Assembly: GCA_938040725.1 (NCBI GenBank)
Contig: CALHZX010000069.1
Location: forward strand, 1 to 24,649
Source of the DNA: an uncultured Actinomyces sp.
GTDB taxonomy: Bacteria; Actinomycetota; Actinomycetes; Actinomycetales; Actinomycetaceae
Length of the DNA stretch: 24,649 nucleotides
Direction of reading: 5' to 3'
Part shown: positions 1 through 8,060 of the stretch, piece by piece
Position numbering within the stretch: the stretch's first letter is position 1
How the letters are laid out: every line of letters starts with the position of its first letter
The notes under the pieces: generated by a model
What the model was told of the DNA's origin: nothing
The model's database searches: none
What the model saw: only the letters and a program-made list of their open reading frames with translations
Position numbers and translations under genes: made by a program

Positions 1-84
1 TCCCTGGGGGTAGCCTCCCTGCTGGTTTCCTCCCTGGGGGTAGCCTCCCTGCTGGTTTCCTCCCTGGGGGTAGCCTCCCTGCTG
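1..84. repeat. Perfect 30-bp tandem repeat (2.8 copies visible)
   Basis: Positions 1-30 and 31-60 are identical, and 61-84 repeats the first 24 bases of the unit before diverging. The array runs off the left edge, so the true copy number is unknown. On the minus strand it is in frame with the partial gene ending at 153 and encodes the decapeptide GGYPQGGNQQ. The unit length is a multiple of three, so gain or loss of copies keeps the frame. Identity at synonymous sites suggests recent expansion or ongoing homogenisation. Confidence 0.95.
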
Positions 85-153
85 GGGGTATCCGCCTGCT
101 CCCTGCTGAGGCTGGAAGGGCTGTTGATTGTGCTGCGAAAATGGCGAACTCAT
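1..153 (-). CDS. N-terminal part of a Gly/Gln/Tyr/Pro-repeat protein (runs off the left edge)
   Basis: Reading leftward from the ATG at 153-151 there are 51 open codons to the edge. The protein begins MSSPFSQHNQQPFQPQQG, followed by a GGYPQ-rich region with the exact decapeptide repeat GGYPQGGNQQ. No globular domain lies within the window. In actinobacteria, low-complexity N-termini of this kind often precede membrane domains such as RDD or DUF4190-type proteins; that is family knowledge and not seen here. Only a weak GAAAG-like ribosome binding site precedes the start. The gene is divergent from the ligase gene at 225, leaving 71 bp between the starts. The composition resembles the disordered N-terminus of the protease starting at 9993. 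The function is unknown. Confidence 0.7.
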   Translation of the reverse strand, partial: MSSPFSQHNQQPFQPQQGAGGYPQQGGYPQGGNQQGGYPQGGNQQGGYPQG

Positions 154-212
154 AGCGAACTTTCGTAGAGGTGAGAGAGGTCTCAGGGATAGTTCTGTAT
201 CCTACCAGGCGC

Positions 213-218
213 TAGGCT
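213..218 (+). promoter_or_regulatory. Candidate -10 box (TAGGCT) of a leaderless promoter
   Basis: TAGGCT lies six bases before the ATG at 225. That places the transcript start at or next to the start codon. No convincing ribosome binding site precedes the ATG, which fits leaderless translation, common in actinobacteria. No clear -35 box is visible. The same hexamer and spacing recur before the gene at 16458. Confidence 0.4.
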
Positions 219-224
219 TATGGC

Positions 225-1502
225 ATGACAATCGACTACCTGACCCGGCCTCGTCCCCTGTCGCCCCGCGACGACATTCTGCCTGTCATCATCGGTGGAG
301 ACTTCGGCGTGTATGGAATCGGGCGCTGTTTCAATGAAGCATTCGGTTGCCGATGCATCTGCGTCGGCTCCCAACCCACGGAGTCGATCACGCGGTCACA
401 CTTTTTTGATGTCCGGCACGTGAGTGCCCACGCGAGCGATGCGCAGCTCCTCGACGTCCTGATGACTATTGCCGGTGAGCACGCGGACAAGAAACTCATC
501 CTGATGGCGAACCACGACATCTTCTCCGCGTTCGTCGCCCGCAATATGGAGGCACTGTCGAGGCACTACGCAGTGCCTTTCCCGACCGAAGAGGTCATGG
601 ATCGACTCACTGATAAGGAAGAGTTTGCGCGCGCGTGTGAGCGCGCGGGTATTGACTCGCCGGGCACGGTCGCGGTCGATTTTTCCGGCGTTGAGGACGA
701 GGCCTGGGTCGCCCCGGACATTCCGTTCAGTTTCCCGGTTGTTGCCAAGTCCGCAAAGGGCGAGCCCTACGATGTTCTCGAGTTCGACGGCAAACGTAAA
801 ATCTGGTTCATCGATACGCCCGAGGGGCTGGCGCAACTCTGGAAGACCCTGAAGGATGCAGGCTTCCGCGATACTTTCCTGGTCCAGGAGCTGATCCCCG
901 GTGACAACACTGCGATGCGATCGATCACGGCCTATGTCGACTCGCATGGGAAGGTGACGCTCATCGGTTCTGCTCGCGTCCTGTTGGAGGATCACGCCCC
1001 CACAATGATCGGCAACCCGGTTGCCATGATCACCGAAGACTTCCCTCAGCTGTGGGCCGACGCATGCACGCTGCTCACCGAGAACGGATATCGCGGATTC
1101 GCAAACTTTGACGTTAAGATCGACCCTCGCGATGGTCGTGCCCTCTTCTTTGAGGTCAACCCTCGAATTGGCCGTAACAATTGGTATATGGCCGCTGCAG
1201 GTGCGAACCCGATGATCCCGATGGTCGCAGACCTTATCGACGGACAGGAATGTGAGCAGGTTCAGGCCAAGGATGAAATCCTCTACACCCTCGTTCCGGA
1301 CTCGCTGCTCCTGCACTACATCACCGATTCCGAGCTGCGAACGCGCGTCACACGCATCATCCGGGAGGGGCGCCGCTTCGACCTGCTCCTGAACCCGACG
1401 GAGAAAGATCTGCGCCGTAACCTCACCGTGTGGCTCCAGAAGCAGAACCATCGTCGTAAGTTTGCCCGCTACTATCCGGAGCCTACCGAGACGTCCTACT
1501 GA
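225..1502 (+). CDS. ATP-grasp ligase, D-aspartate ligase (Asl)-like, peptidoglycan cross-bridge
   Basis: This 425-residue protein has an ATP-grasp ligase fold. Visible segments are the N-terminal IIGGDFGVYGIGR (about 22-34), the IPGDN loop (about 224-228), GFANFDVKIDPRDG (about 291-304), and the Mg/ATP-binding FFEVNPRIGR (308-317). From memory these match Enterococcus faecium D-aspartate ligase Asl(fm), which ligates D-Asp to the side chain of the third stem-peptide residue of the peptidoglycan precursor in the cytosol. The next gene is a FemAB-type aminoacyltransferase, which supports a cross-bridge role. The amino acid used cannot be read from sequence. Other ATP-grasp carboxylate-amine ligases remain possible. 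The start is probably leaderless. Confidence 0.8.
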   Translation: MTIDYLTRPRPLSPRDDILPVIIGGDFGVYGIGRCFNEAFGCRCICVGSQPTESITRSHFFDVRHVSAHASDAQLLDVLMTIAGEHADKKLILMANHDIFSAFVARNMEALSRHYAVPFPTEEVMDRLTDKEEFARACERAGIDSPGTVAVDFSGVEDEAWVAPDIPFSFPVVAKSAKGEPYDVLEFDGKRKIWFIDTPEGLAQLWKTLKDAGFRDTFLVQELIPGDNTAMRSITAYVDSHGKVTLIGSARVLLEDHAPTMIGNPVAMITEDFPQLWADACTLLTENGYRGFANFDVKIDPRDGRALFFEVNPRIGRNNWYMAAAGANPMIPMVADLIDGQECEQVQAKDEILYTLVPDSLLLHYITDSELRTRVTRIIREGRRFDLLLNPTEKDLRRNLTVWLQKQNHRRKFARYYPEPTETSY

Positions 1503-1555
1503 CGTCGCCTCTTTTCTGTGCCCAGCCCCGGCCTCGTCGGCGGGGGAGTAGGCCC

Positions 1556-1564
1556 TGATAGAAT
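1556..1564 (+). promoter_or_regulatory. Candidate extended -10 promoter (TGA-TAGAAT)
   Basis: TAGAAT at 1559-1564 is preceded by TGA, giving an extended -10 element. It lies 41 bases upstream of the ATG at 1606 in the 103-bp gap after the ligase gene. No good -35 box is present, which an extended -10 can tolerate. The same TAGAAT hexamer occurs before thrS and before yebC. Confidence 0.45.
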
Positions 1565-1605
1565 GACCCCCTACGCGACCGATAATTCCGACCAACGAGG
1601 ACACC

Positions 1606-2631
1606 ATGACGACAACCGCACTCGTGCCCATTTCCACGGACGATAAGATCGCTGCGGTCTCTGGCTTCCAGGACCGTTCACTTCCCATCGAGCAGACGTG
1701 CGTGTGGGAGGCGTTTGAGGAGTCCCAGGGACACGGGGTGTGGGGTCGCTACGCGTGGTGCGAGGACGGCTCGAAGATCGCGTTCATCACGCTCTATAAG
1801 TACTCCGTGCGCAGCGTCCACTACCTGTGGGCCAAGTGGGGACCGGCATGGGTGAAGGAAGCGACCCCTGAGCGCGAAGCGGCTCTGCGTGCCGACCTCC
1901 TGCGTGAAATCAAGGCGAAGGATAAGTCGGTCGCCTTTGTGCGCCTGCACGCCATCTACCAGCACCCCGATCTGTGCATGCCGCTGCAGACAATCTCCTA
2001 CGACCGCACCGTCGTCATCGACACCAGCGGAAAGAACGAGGACGCAATCCTCGCCGCCATGCCCAAGGCCGGAAAGCGCTCCATCCGCTCGGGCCTGAAG
2101 AAGGGCAAGGCCGAGGGCGTCACCTTCCACGAGGACACCGCGAACGCCGCCGAGGTCATCGACGAGTACTATGCCGTCATGGAGGAGACCGCCCAGCGAG
2201 ACGGCTTCCGCCCGCACCCCAAGGACTACTACCTCACGCTCCTGACGATCCTCGGCCCTAAGCACGCGCGTATTTTCTCGATGCGCGACGCCGAGGGCAA
2301 CATCTTGTGCTGGGACTTCTGCCTCGTCGAGGGAATCCGCGCGCAGGCTGAGTACGGTGCCTCCACCGAGGCCGGCCGACGCCTGCGTCAGCCCCCGGTC
2401 CTGGACTTCCTGGCCGCCGAATTCCTTGCCCATGACGGCGTGCGCGAATTCGATCTCATGGGTGCGCACTCGCCGCGCTGCCCCGAGCTCTACAGCGTCG
2501 GCAAGTACAAGAGCGCTTTTGCCTCACACTTCACAGACGTTCCCGGCGGATGGGACATGCCGATCAAAAAGGCGACCTATCGCGCGCTCAGCGCGGCGAA
2601 AGCCGTCAAGGACTGGCGTGCCCGCTCCTGA
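1606..2631 (+). CDS. FemAB-family peptidoglycan cross-bridge aminoacyltransferase
   Basis: This 341-residue protein is of FemX/FemAB type. Such enzymes use aminoacyl-tRNA to add Gly, Ala or Ser to the side chain of the third stem-peptide residue of lipid-linked or nucleotide peptidoglycan precursors. The family is two GNAT-like halves. The basic segment KAGKRSIRSGLKKGKAEGV (154-172) matches the conserved FemAB segment that begins the second half. The C-terminal FDLMGAHSPRCPELYSVGKYKSAF (about 282-305) matches the family's terminal motif. No long coiled-coil insertion is apparent, so it resembles the compact FemX form. GAGG at 1597-1600 is the ribosome binding site. It follows the Asl-like ligase in the same direction. 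Amino acid specificity cannot be inferred. Confidence 0.82.
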   Translation: MTTTALVPISTDDKIAAVSGFQDRSLPIEQTCVWEAFEESQGHGVWGRYAWCEDGSKIAFITLYKYSVRSVHYLWAKWGPAWVKEATPEREAALRADLLREIKAKDKSVAFVRLHAIYQHPDLCMPLQTISYDRTVVIDTSGKNEDAILAAMPKAGKRSIRSGLKKGKAEGVTFHEDTANAAEVIDEYYAVMEETAQRDGFRPHPKDYYLTLLTILGPKHARIFSMRDAEGNILCWDFCLVEGIRAQAEYGASTEAGRRLRQPPVLDFLAAEFLAHDGVREFDLMGAHSPRCPELYSVGKYKSAFASHFTDVPGGWDMPIKKATYRALSAAKAVKDWRARS

Positions 2632-2650
2632 AGCGTTCGCGCCACGGGGA

Positions 2651-2656
2651 TAGAAT
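2651..2656 (+). promoter_or_regulatory. Candidate -10 box (TAGAAT) for thrS operon
   Basis: TAGAAT lies in the 72-bp gap between the FemAB-like gene and thrS, about 48 bases before the preferred GTG start. No strong -35 box is seen. A transcript starting near 2663 would have a leader of about 40 bases, too short for a T-box riboswitch. Confidence 0.45.
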
Positions 2657-2693
2657 CCCACTAACAACACAATTTCGCGTACCTCATGAAACT

Positions 2694-2698
2694 AGGAG
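2694..2698 (+). promoter_or_regulatory. Ribosome binding site that sets the thrS start
   Basis: AGGAG lies five bases before GTG at 2704, the expected spacing. The upstream in-frame ATG at 2686 has no such site, and this AGGAG would lie inside its reading frame. The GTG is therefore preferred. Confidence 0.7.
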
Positions 2699-2703
2699 AC
2701 ACA

Positions 2704-4737
2704 GTGCCCGATATCTCGCTCGTCATTGACGGACATGAACAGACCGTACCGGCGGGGACCACGGGCATGACGTGGTTCGAGAAGTCTCGCGATGTCGTCG
2801 CTATCAAGGTTGACGGAACTCCGCGCGACCTCGAGACCCCCTTCGAGGAGGGCATGACCGTCGAGGCCATCACGCTGGCTAGCGAGGACGGCCTGAATAT
2901 CCTGCGCCACAGCGCTACGCACGTGCTCGCCCAGGCCGTCCAGGACGTTTTCCCGGACGTAAACCTCGGCATCGGCCCCTTCATCACCGACGGTTTCTAC
3001 TACGACTTCGGCAACATCGACGCAGTCACCCCCGAGCTGCTGCGTGAGCTCGAGAAGCGCATGAAGCGCATCGTCAAGGAAGGACAGCGCTTCGTTCGCC
3101 GCGAAATCTCCGAAGAGGAGGCTACCCGTGAGCTGGCCGCTCAGCCCTACAAGCTTGAGCTCGTCACCACCAAGGGCAAGGGTGCAGAGGGCGCTTCCGT
3201 CGAGGTTGGCGGCGCCACGCTCACCATGTATGACAACGTCCGCCGCGACGGCTCCGTCGCCTGGAAAGACCTGTGCCGCGGCCCCCACCTGCCCTCCACC
3301 AAGCTCATCGGTAACGGCTTCGCGCTGACCAAGGCCTCGGCCGCCTACTGGAAGGGCGATCAGTCGAACGACCAGCTCCAGCGCATCTACGGCACTGCTT
3401 GGGCATCGAAGGAAGACCTCGTCGCCTACCAGGAGCGCATCAAGGAAGCAGAACGTCGCGACCACCGTCGTCTCGGTGCCGAGCTGGATCTGTACTCTTT
3501 CCCCGAGGAGATCGGCCCCGGCCTTGTTGTCTTCCACCCCAAGGGCGGTATCCTGCGCCACGAGATCGAGTCCTACGTGACCGACCGACACAAGTTGGCC
3601 GGTTTCGACTTCGTGCACACCCCCGAGATCTCCAAGGGCGGTCTCTTCCACACGTCGGGCCACCTGCCCTACTACGCGGACACGATGTTCCCGCCCATGC
3701 TCGTCGATGAAGAGCGCGACGAGGACGGCAACGTGACCAAGGCAGGCCAGGAGTACTACCTCAAGGCCATGAACTGCCCGATGCACAACCTCATCTTCCG
3801 TTCGCGCGGCCGCTCCTACCGTGAGCTGCCCCTGCGCTTCTACGAGCTGGGCCACGACTACCGCTATGAAAAGAGCGGTGTCGTCCACGGCCTGACCCGC
3901 ATGCGCGGCTTCACGCAGGACGACTCGCACACCTATTGCACCCCGGAGCAGGCCTCGGAGGAAATCCGCAGCCAGATCGAGTTCTTCCTGTCGATTCTGT
4001 CCGCTTTCGGTCTGAAAGACTTCTACCTCGAGCTGTCCACGCGCGACGAGGACGGTAAGAAGAAGGACAAGTTCATCGGCTCGGACGAGGACTGGGCTGC
4101 CGCCACGAAGGCCCTCGAGGACGCCTGCGCTGCGACCGGTCTCGACCTGGTTCCCGATCCGGGTGGCGCCGCTTTCTACGGTCCCAAGGTCTCCGTCCAG
4201 GTTAAGGACGCGATCGGCCGTACGTGGCAGATGTCGACGATCCAGTACGACTTCAACCAGCCTGAGCGCTTCGACCTGGAGTACACGGCCGCCGATGGTA
4301 GCCGTCAGCGCCCCGTCATGATCCACTCCGCGAAGCTTGGCTCCGTCGAACGCTTCATCGGTGTGCTCACCGAGCACTACGCGGGTGCGTTCCCTGCCTG
4401 GCTCTCGCCTGTCCAGGTGCGTCTCATTCCCGTCGCCGAGGCCTTCGATGACTACGTCAAGGACGTCGCCGCCAAGCTGCGTGAGCGTGGCGTGCGCGTC
4501 GAGACCGACCTGTCGGACGACCGCTTCGGTAAGAAGATCCGCAACGCCTCCAAGGACAAGGTTCCCTTTACGCTCATCGCGGGTGGCGAGGACGTCGAGG
4601 CTGGCGCTGTGTCCTTCCGCCTACGTGACGGTTCGCAGCACAACGGCATTGCAGTTGACCGCGCGATCGAGCTGATTGTGTCGCACATCGAGGCACGCAA
4701 CAACGCGGATCAGATCGACGGTCTCGACGAGGCGTGA
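2704..4737 (+). CDS. thrS: Threonyl-tRNA synthetase
   Basis: Class II synthetase charging tRNA-Thr, 677 residues from the preferred GTG (683 from ATG 2686). An N-terminal TGS domain occupies about the first 60 residues (VPDISLVIDGHEQTV). The editing domain follows, with HSATH (H69, H73) and CRGPH motifs. In the catalytic core, class II motif 2 starts at R387 (RYEKSG), and GSVERFIGVLTEH is motif 3. The catalytic zinc ligands known from E. coli ThrRS align with C358 (MNCPMHN), H409 (DDSHTY) and H541 (MIHSAKLGS). The C-terminal anticodon-binding domain is complete. It heads the phosphatidylinositol mannoside operon, and its stop overlaps the next start (GTGA). The same thrS-HIT-pgsA order is known in Mycobacterium tuberculosis. 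Confidence 0.97.
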   Translation: MPDISLVIDGHEQTVPAGTTGMTWFEKSRDVVAIKVDGTPRDLETPFEEGMTVEAITLASEDGLNILRHSATHVLAQAVQDVFPDVNLGIGPFITDGFYYDFGNIDAVTPELLRELEKRMKRIVKEGQRFVRREISEEEATRELAAQPYKLELVTTKGKGAEGASVEVGGATLTMYDNVRRDGSVAWKDLCRGPHLPSTKLIGNGFALTKASAAYWKGDQSNDQLQRIYGTAWASKEDLVAYQERIKEAERRDHRRLGAELDLYSFPEEIGPGLVVFHPKGGILRHEIESYVTDRHKLAGFDFVHTPEISKGGLFHTSGHLPYYADTMFPPMLVDEERDEDGNVTKAGQEYYLKAMNCPMHNLIFRSRGRSYRELPLRFYELGHDYRYEKSGVVHGLTRMRGFTQDDSHTYCTPEQASEEIRSQIEFFLSILSAFGLKDFYLELSTRDEDGKKKDKFIGSDEDWAAATKALEDACAATGLDLVPDPGGAAFYGPKVSVQVKDAIGRTWQMSTIQYDFNQPERFDLEYTAADGSRQRPVMIHSAKLGSVERFIGVLTEHYAGAFPAWLSPVQVRLIPVAEAFDDYVKDVAAKLRERGVRVETDLSDDRFGKKIRNASKDKVPFTLIAGGEDVEAGAVSFRLRDGSQHNGIAVDRAIELIVSHIEARNNADQIDGLDEA

Positions 4738-5336
4738 GAGACATGAGCCGCGACGCCGGTTCCGACTCGATCGCTACCCCGAACGGCCCGCTGCCAACCG
4801 AGGACGCCCGCTCGCTTGCGGGCGTCCCGGACGGCTTCGGTCGTTTCTGGACCCCCTATCGGATGGCCTACATCCGCGGCGAAGGGAAGCCTTCGGATAC
4901 TTCGGATGTCGGGTGCCCGTTTTGTACGGCACCCGGTAAGGATGACCAGTCGGGCCTGATTGTCTACCGGGGACGCACCTGCTTCGTCCTCATGAATCTG
5001 TTTCCCTATAACTCCGGGCACCTGCTCGTGTGCCCGTATCGTCATGTCTCCGACTACACGGAGCTCACTGACGAGGAGCGCGTTGAGTTGGGTGGCCTGA
5101 CGGCCACCGCGATGCGGGTGACACGTTCTATCGCTGCCCCGGCAGGCTTCAATCTGGGGATGAACCAGGGCGAGGTGGCCGGAGCTGGGATCGCGGCTCA
5201 CCTGCACCAGCACGTTGTTCCGCGCTGGCTGGGGGATGCGAATTTCCTGCCGATTATCGCTCAGACGAAGGCTGTCCCCGAGCTGCTTGAGGACGCCCGC
5301 ACCCGGCTGGCCGCTGCCTGGCCCAAGGAGGACTGA
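4734..5336 (+). CDS. HIT-domain protein, Ap4A phosphorylase type
   Basis: This 200-residue histidine-triad protein carries the HIT signature HLHQHVV (H156, H158, H160). The middle histidine is normally the nucleophile that forms a nucleotidyl-enzyme intermediate. An upstream CPFC (61-64) and the NLFPYNSGHLLVCPYRH block are typical of the mycobacterial Rv2613c group, shown to be an Ap4A phosphorylase. It may clear Ap4A made as a synthetase side product, which would suit its position directly after thrS; that link is inference. GTG at 4734 overlaps the thrS stop by four bases. ATG at 4743 is an alternative start nine bases in, and neither has a strong ribosome binding site, so translation is probably coupled. 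Confidence 0.9.
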   Translation: MRDMSRDAGSDSIATPNGPLPTEDARSLAGVPDGFGRFWTPYRMAYIRGEGKPSDTSDVGCPFCTAPGKDDQSGLIVYRGRTCFVLMNLFPYNSGHLLVCPYRHVSDYTELTDEERVELGGLTATAMRVTRSIAAPAGFNLGMNQGEVAGAGIAAHLHQHVVPRWLGDANFLPIIAQTKAVPELLEDARTRLAAAWPKED

Positions 5337-5962
5337 TGCTCGGAAACCACGGACGTTCTATCACGAGGGCTGTCTTCACTCCGCTCGCACGCGTCCTAGC
5401 GCGCGCGGGGGTGACCCCCAACATGGTGACGGTTGCTGGAACGGTCGCGACCGTCGCAATCGCTGTCATCTGCATTCCGCAGGGGTGGATCTGGCAGGGA
5501 GGTATCGCTCTCGCGGTCGTGATGTTTGGCGATTCCGTCGATGGGACGCTTGCACGCATGACCACGGGTGGCACTCGCTTTGGTGCTTTCCTTGATTCGA
5601 CGCTCGACCGTCTGGGTGATGGCGCCGTGTTTGGCTCTCTGACTGCGTACGCGGTCTTCCAGATGGACAACACGTTCGTGCGCACGTGGTCGATCATTGC
5701 CGGTATCTGCTCGATCGTCGGCGCGGCTGCCGTCCCCTATGCTCGCGCGCGTGCGGAATCCGTGGGTGTCGTGGCCAAGTTGGGTATCGCCGAGCGAACC
5801 GACCGGCTCATCATTGGCATGGGAACGGCCATGCTCATGAGTTTCGGCCTGCCGGAGTGGGTGTTTGCGTGCGGCCTGGCGTGGGTGGCGTTTGCCTCAT
5901 TCGTCACGGTGTGCCAGCGCATTTGGTTTACCGCCCGCCACATTGACGAAGGAACCCAGTGA
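5336..5962 (+). CDS. pgsA1: Phosphatidylinositol-phosphate synthase (CDP-alcohol phosphotransferase)
   Basis: This 208-residue membrane enzyme joins CDP-diacylglycerol to inositol-1-phosphate, giving phosphatidylinositol phosphate, the precursor of phosphatidylinositol mannosides. The full CDP-alcohol phosphotransferase signature is present with exact spacing: D66, D69-G70, A73-R74, G83, D87, D91. The four aspartates bind metal and act in catalysis. Several hydrophobic segments fit the six-helix fold. A strong AAGGAGG (5325-5331) precedes the ATG, which overlaps the previous stop (TGATG). Other family members make phosphatidylglycerol phosphate. The flanking patA and pimA genes and the length favour the inositol enzyme. 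Confidence 0.92.
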   Translation: MLGNHGRSITRAVFTPLARVLARAGVTPNMVTVAGTVATVAIAVICIPQGWIWQGGIALAVVMFGDSVDGTLARMTTGGTRFGAFLDSTLDRLGDGAVFGSLTAYAVFQMDNTFVRTWSIIAGICSIVGAAAVPYARARAESVGVVAKLGIAERTDRLIIGMGTAMLMSFGLPEWVFACGLAWVAFASFVTVCQRIWFTARHIDEGTQ

Positions 5963-6885
5963 GTTTCTCACCCCTGTCGCTCGCTTTTTCTGTTGCGCCC
6001 CGCATTCCGCTACGCTTCGTCATGCGCATGGCGGATACGGGTGCATTGATCGCTGCGAGACGTGGGGGAGCCATGATCGAGCGGCTTGCCTCCAACATGG
6101 CACGTTTAACCGGAGTAGATCCATCGGATGCTCAGGTACGCGATGCGGTGCGCTCCCACATCCGTAACTACGCTGAGCAGCTGTTGCTCGGATCGCGTCG
6201 CGGTGAACCATTGCTCGAGGGAGTGTCCTTTGAGGGATTCGAGGCCTTGGCACAGGCGAGCGAGGACGGACCTGTTGTCCTCGCCCTGGGGCATTCGGGC
6301 AGCTGGGACCGCGCAGGTGCGTGGGTCTGCGCGCACGGCCGTAGCATCGTCACCGTCGCTGAGAAAGTTGAGCCTCCTTCACTCTTTGAGCGCTTCGTCT
6401 CTCTGCGCGAAGGACTGGGCATGGAAATTATCGGCGTCGCAAAGGGTGAGTCCGTCTTCTCGACTCTCGTTGAGCGAGTGCGCGGGCGTAACGTGATTGT
6501 GCCGCTTCTGGCGGATCGAGACATCTCCGGCTCGGGTATCGAGGTCGACCTGGGTACCCGGCGGGCACTCGTCGCCGCGGGACCCGCTGCGCTCGCGACA
6601 AAGCTTGAGCGCCCACTGTTCGCGGCGTGCATTACCTACGAGAACGAGGCCACGACGGGGGCCGATGTGCGCGTGCGTTGCGTTGGGCCGATTCGTGCCG
6701 AGGAGCAGGAACGACCTGGCCTCAATCCCGTCGAGGCCCTCACGCAGGCATGGGTGGATGAGTTTTCCACCATGATGGCGGCCAAGCCGCAGGACTGGCA
6801 CATGATGCAGAGGGTGTTCGTGGAAGACCTTGACCCCGAGCGGCTTGCGCGCGCGAGGGCCGAGCACGAGAGGAAGAATCGATGA
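5959..6885 (+). CDS. patA: Phosphatidylinositol mannoside acyltransferase
   Basis: This 308-residue protein is of the lysophospholipid acyltransferase (LpxL/HtrB-like) superfamily. The catalytic HX4D motif is seen as GHSGSWD (H112, D117). A second conserved block, VPLLADRDISGSGIEV, lies near the middle. In mycobacteria PatA (Rv2611c) moves palmitate from acyl-CoA to the mannose of PIM1/PIM2 at the inner face of the membrane. The GTG start overlaps the pgsA1 stop (GTGA) and has GAAGGAA upstream. Its place between pgsA1 and pimA supports the specific assignment over a general lipid A-type acyltransferase. Confidence 0.9.
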   Translation: MSFSPLSLAFSVAPRIPLRFVMRMADTGALIAARRGGAMIERLASNMARLTGVDPSDAQVRDAVRSHIRNYAEQLLLGSRRGEPLLEGVSFEGFEALAQASEDGPVVLALGHSGSWDRAGAWVCAHGRSIVTVAEKVEPPSLFERFVSLREGLGMEIIGVAKGESVFSTLVERVRGRNVIVPLLADRDISGSGIEVDLGTRRALVAAGPAALATKLERPLFAACITYENEATTGADVRVRCVGPIRAEEQERPGLNPVEALTQAWVDEFSTMMAAKPQDWHMMQRVFVEDLDPERLARARAEHERKNR

Positions 6886-8060
6886 AGATCGGAATCGTGA
6901 ACCCCTACTCCTGGGACGTGCCCGGGGGAGTGGGCTTCCACATTCGCGACCTTGCATTGAAGTTGCGTTCACGCGGTCACGATGTGCGGGTACTGACCCC
7001 TTCGACGTCCGATGACCTGCCCGAGTGGATCACGTCCGCTGGGTCGTCTGTGTCGATTCCCTTCAACGGGTCGGTGGCGAATATTTCTATCAAACCCAAG
7101 GCCCTCGCGCGCACCCGTCGCTGGCTGGCGGACAACGATTTCGATGTCGTGCACGTCCATGAACCCGTTGTACCTTCGGTGTCGATGGCTGCTGCGATGC
7201 TGTCGAGTGCACCTCTCGTGGGTACGTTCCACGCGGCTCTGGGCCGGTCGGTCTCGCGTGCGATTGCCTCGGCCCCCATGCGCCTGTATATGGAACGTAT
7301 CGGAGTGCGCATCGCCGTCTCCGAGGAGGCTCGACGTACCCTGATTGAGCACCATGGGGGAGATGCCGTCATTATCCCCAACGGCGTGGAAACAGCATCG
7401 TTCCGCACGGCTCAGCCCCTGGATCAGTGGGTTACCACGGACGAACGACCGGTCATCGTGTTCCTTGGCCGCCTTGATGAGCCGCGTAAGGGGCTGGGTA
7501 TTTTCGCGGGTGCGATCGAGCGGGTTCTCGAGGCCATCCCGGGCGCGCGTTTCTTGATCGCGGGGCGCGGAGATGCCCCCGATATTCGCGCGGCTGTGGC
7601 GCGTTTCGGTGATTCGGTCTCGTTCCTGGGTGGAATCAGCGATGAGGAAAAGGAATCCCTGCTCGCTGGTGCATCGATCTATGTGGCACCGCAGACTGGT
7701 GGAGAGTCTTTTGGTATCGTCCTCGTCGAGGCAATGGCGGCGCGAACCACCGTTGTGGCCTCCGACATCCCGGCGTTCCGTGCCGTTTTGGAGGATGGTC
7801 GCGCCGGGGCCCTTTTCGAGACCGGTAACGCTGATGCGCTTGCGGGAGTTCTCCTTGATGTGCTGCGGGATCATGAGAGGCTCGACGCCCTCGCGGATGC
7901 GGGCCAGCGCGCCTCCGCTCAGTACGACTGGGAGGTCGTTGCAGACAAGGTCTTCGAGGTCTACAAGCTCGCCATCGCCATGGGCAGCCCTGCGGACTCG
8001 GGTACGAGGCGGGCACGTGACCTGATTCGTGGGCGCGACGACGAGGAGTACCTCCGATGA
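6882..8060 (+). CDS. pimA: Phosphatidylinositol alpha-mannosyltransferase PimA (GT4)
   Basis: This 392-residue GT-B glycosyltransferase moves mannose from GDP-mannose to position 2 of phosphatidylinositol on the cytosolic face, the first step of PIM synthesis. Seen are the N-terminal glycine loop VPGGVGFH (13-20), H117 in GTFHA (equivalent to PimA H118), the donor-site FLGRLDEPRKG (R197, K203), and the GT4 EX7E motif (E275, E283) in GGESFGIVLVEA. GAGAGGAAG precedes the ATG, which overlaps the patA stop (ATGA). Sequence alone could fit other GT4 mannosyltransferases. The operon makes PimA very likely. Confidence 0.93.
   Translation: MKIGIVNPYSWDVPGGVGFHIRDLALKLRSRGHDVRVLTPSTSDDLPEWITSAGSSVSIPFNGSVANISIKPKALARTRRWLADNDFDVVHVHEPVVPSVSMAAAMLSSAPLVGTFHAALGRSVSRAIASAPMRLYMERIGVRIAVSEEARRTLIEHHGGDAVIIPNGVETASFRTAQPLDQWVTTDERPVIVFLGRLDEPRKGLGIFAGAIERVLEAIPGARFLIAGRGDAPDIRAAVARFGDSVSFLGGISDEEKESLLAGASIYVAPQTGGESFGIVLVEAMAARTTVVASDIPAFRAVLEDGRAGALFETGNADALAGVLLDVLRDHERLDALADAGQRASAQYDWEVVADKVFEVYKLAIAMGSPADSGTRRARDLIRGRDDEEYLR

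Noticed and set aside
1528..1552. GC-rich imperfect hairpin after the ligase gene (CCCC-GCC pairing with GGC-GGGG, one bulge)
   Set aside because: Short, bulged and without a following T-run, so I do not call it a terminator.
396..1688. Long minus-strand open frame opposite the ligase gene
   Set aside because: Shadow of a real gene; no motif or ribosome binding site, and it crosses the FemAB promoter region.
2632..2703. T-box riboswitch in the thrS leader
   Set aside because: The gap is only 72 bases, too short for a T-box, with no terminator/antiterminator structure.
2692..4377. Long minus-strand open frame opposite thrS
   Set aside because: It is antisense to a certain gene, Val/Leu/Gly/Asp-rich from mirrored high-GC codons, with no recognisable motif.
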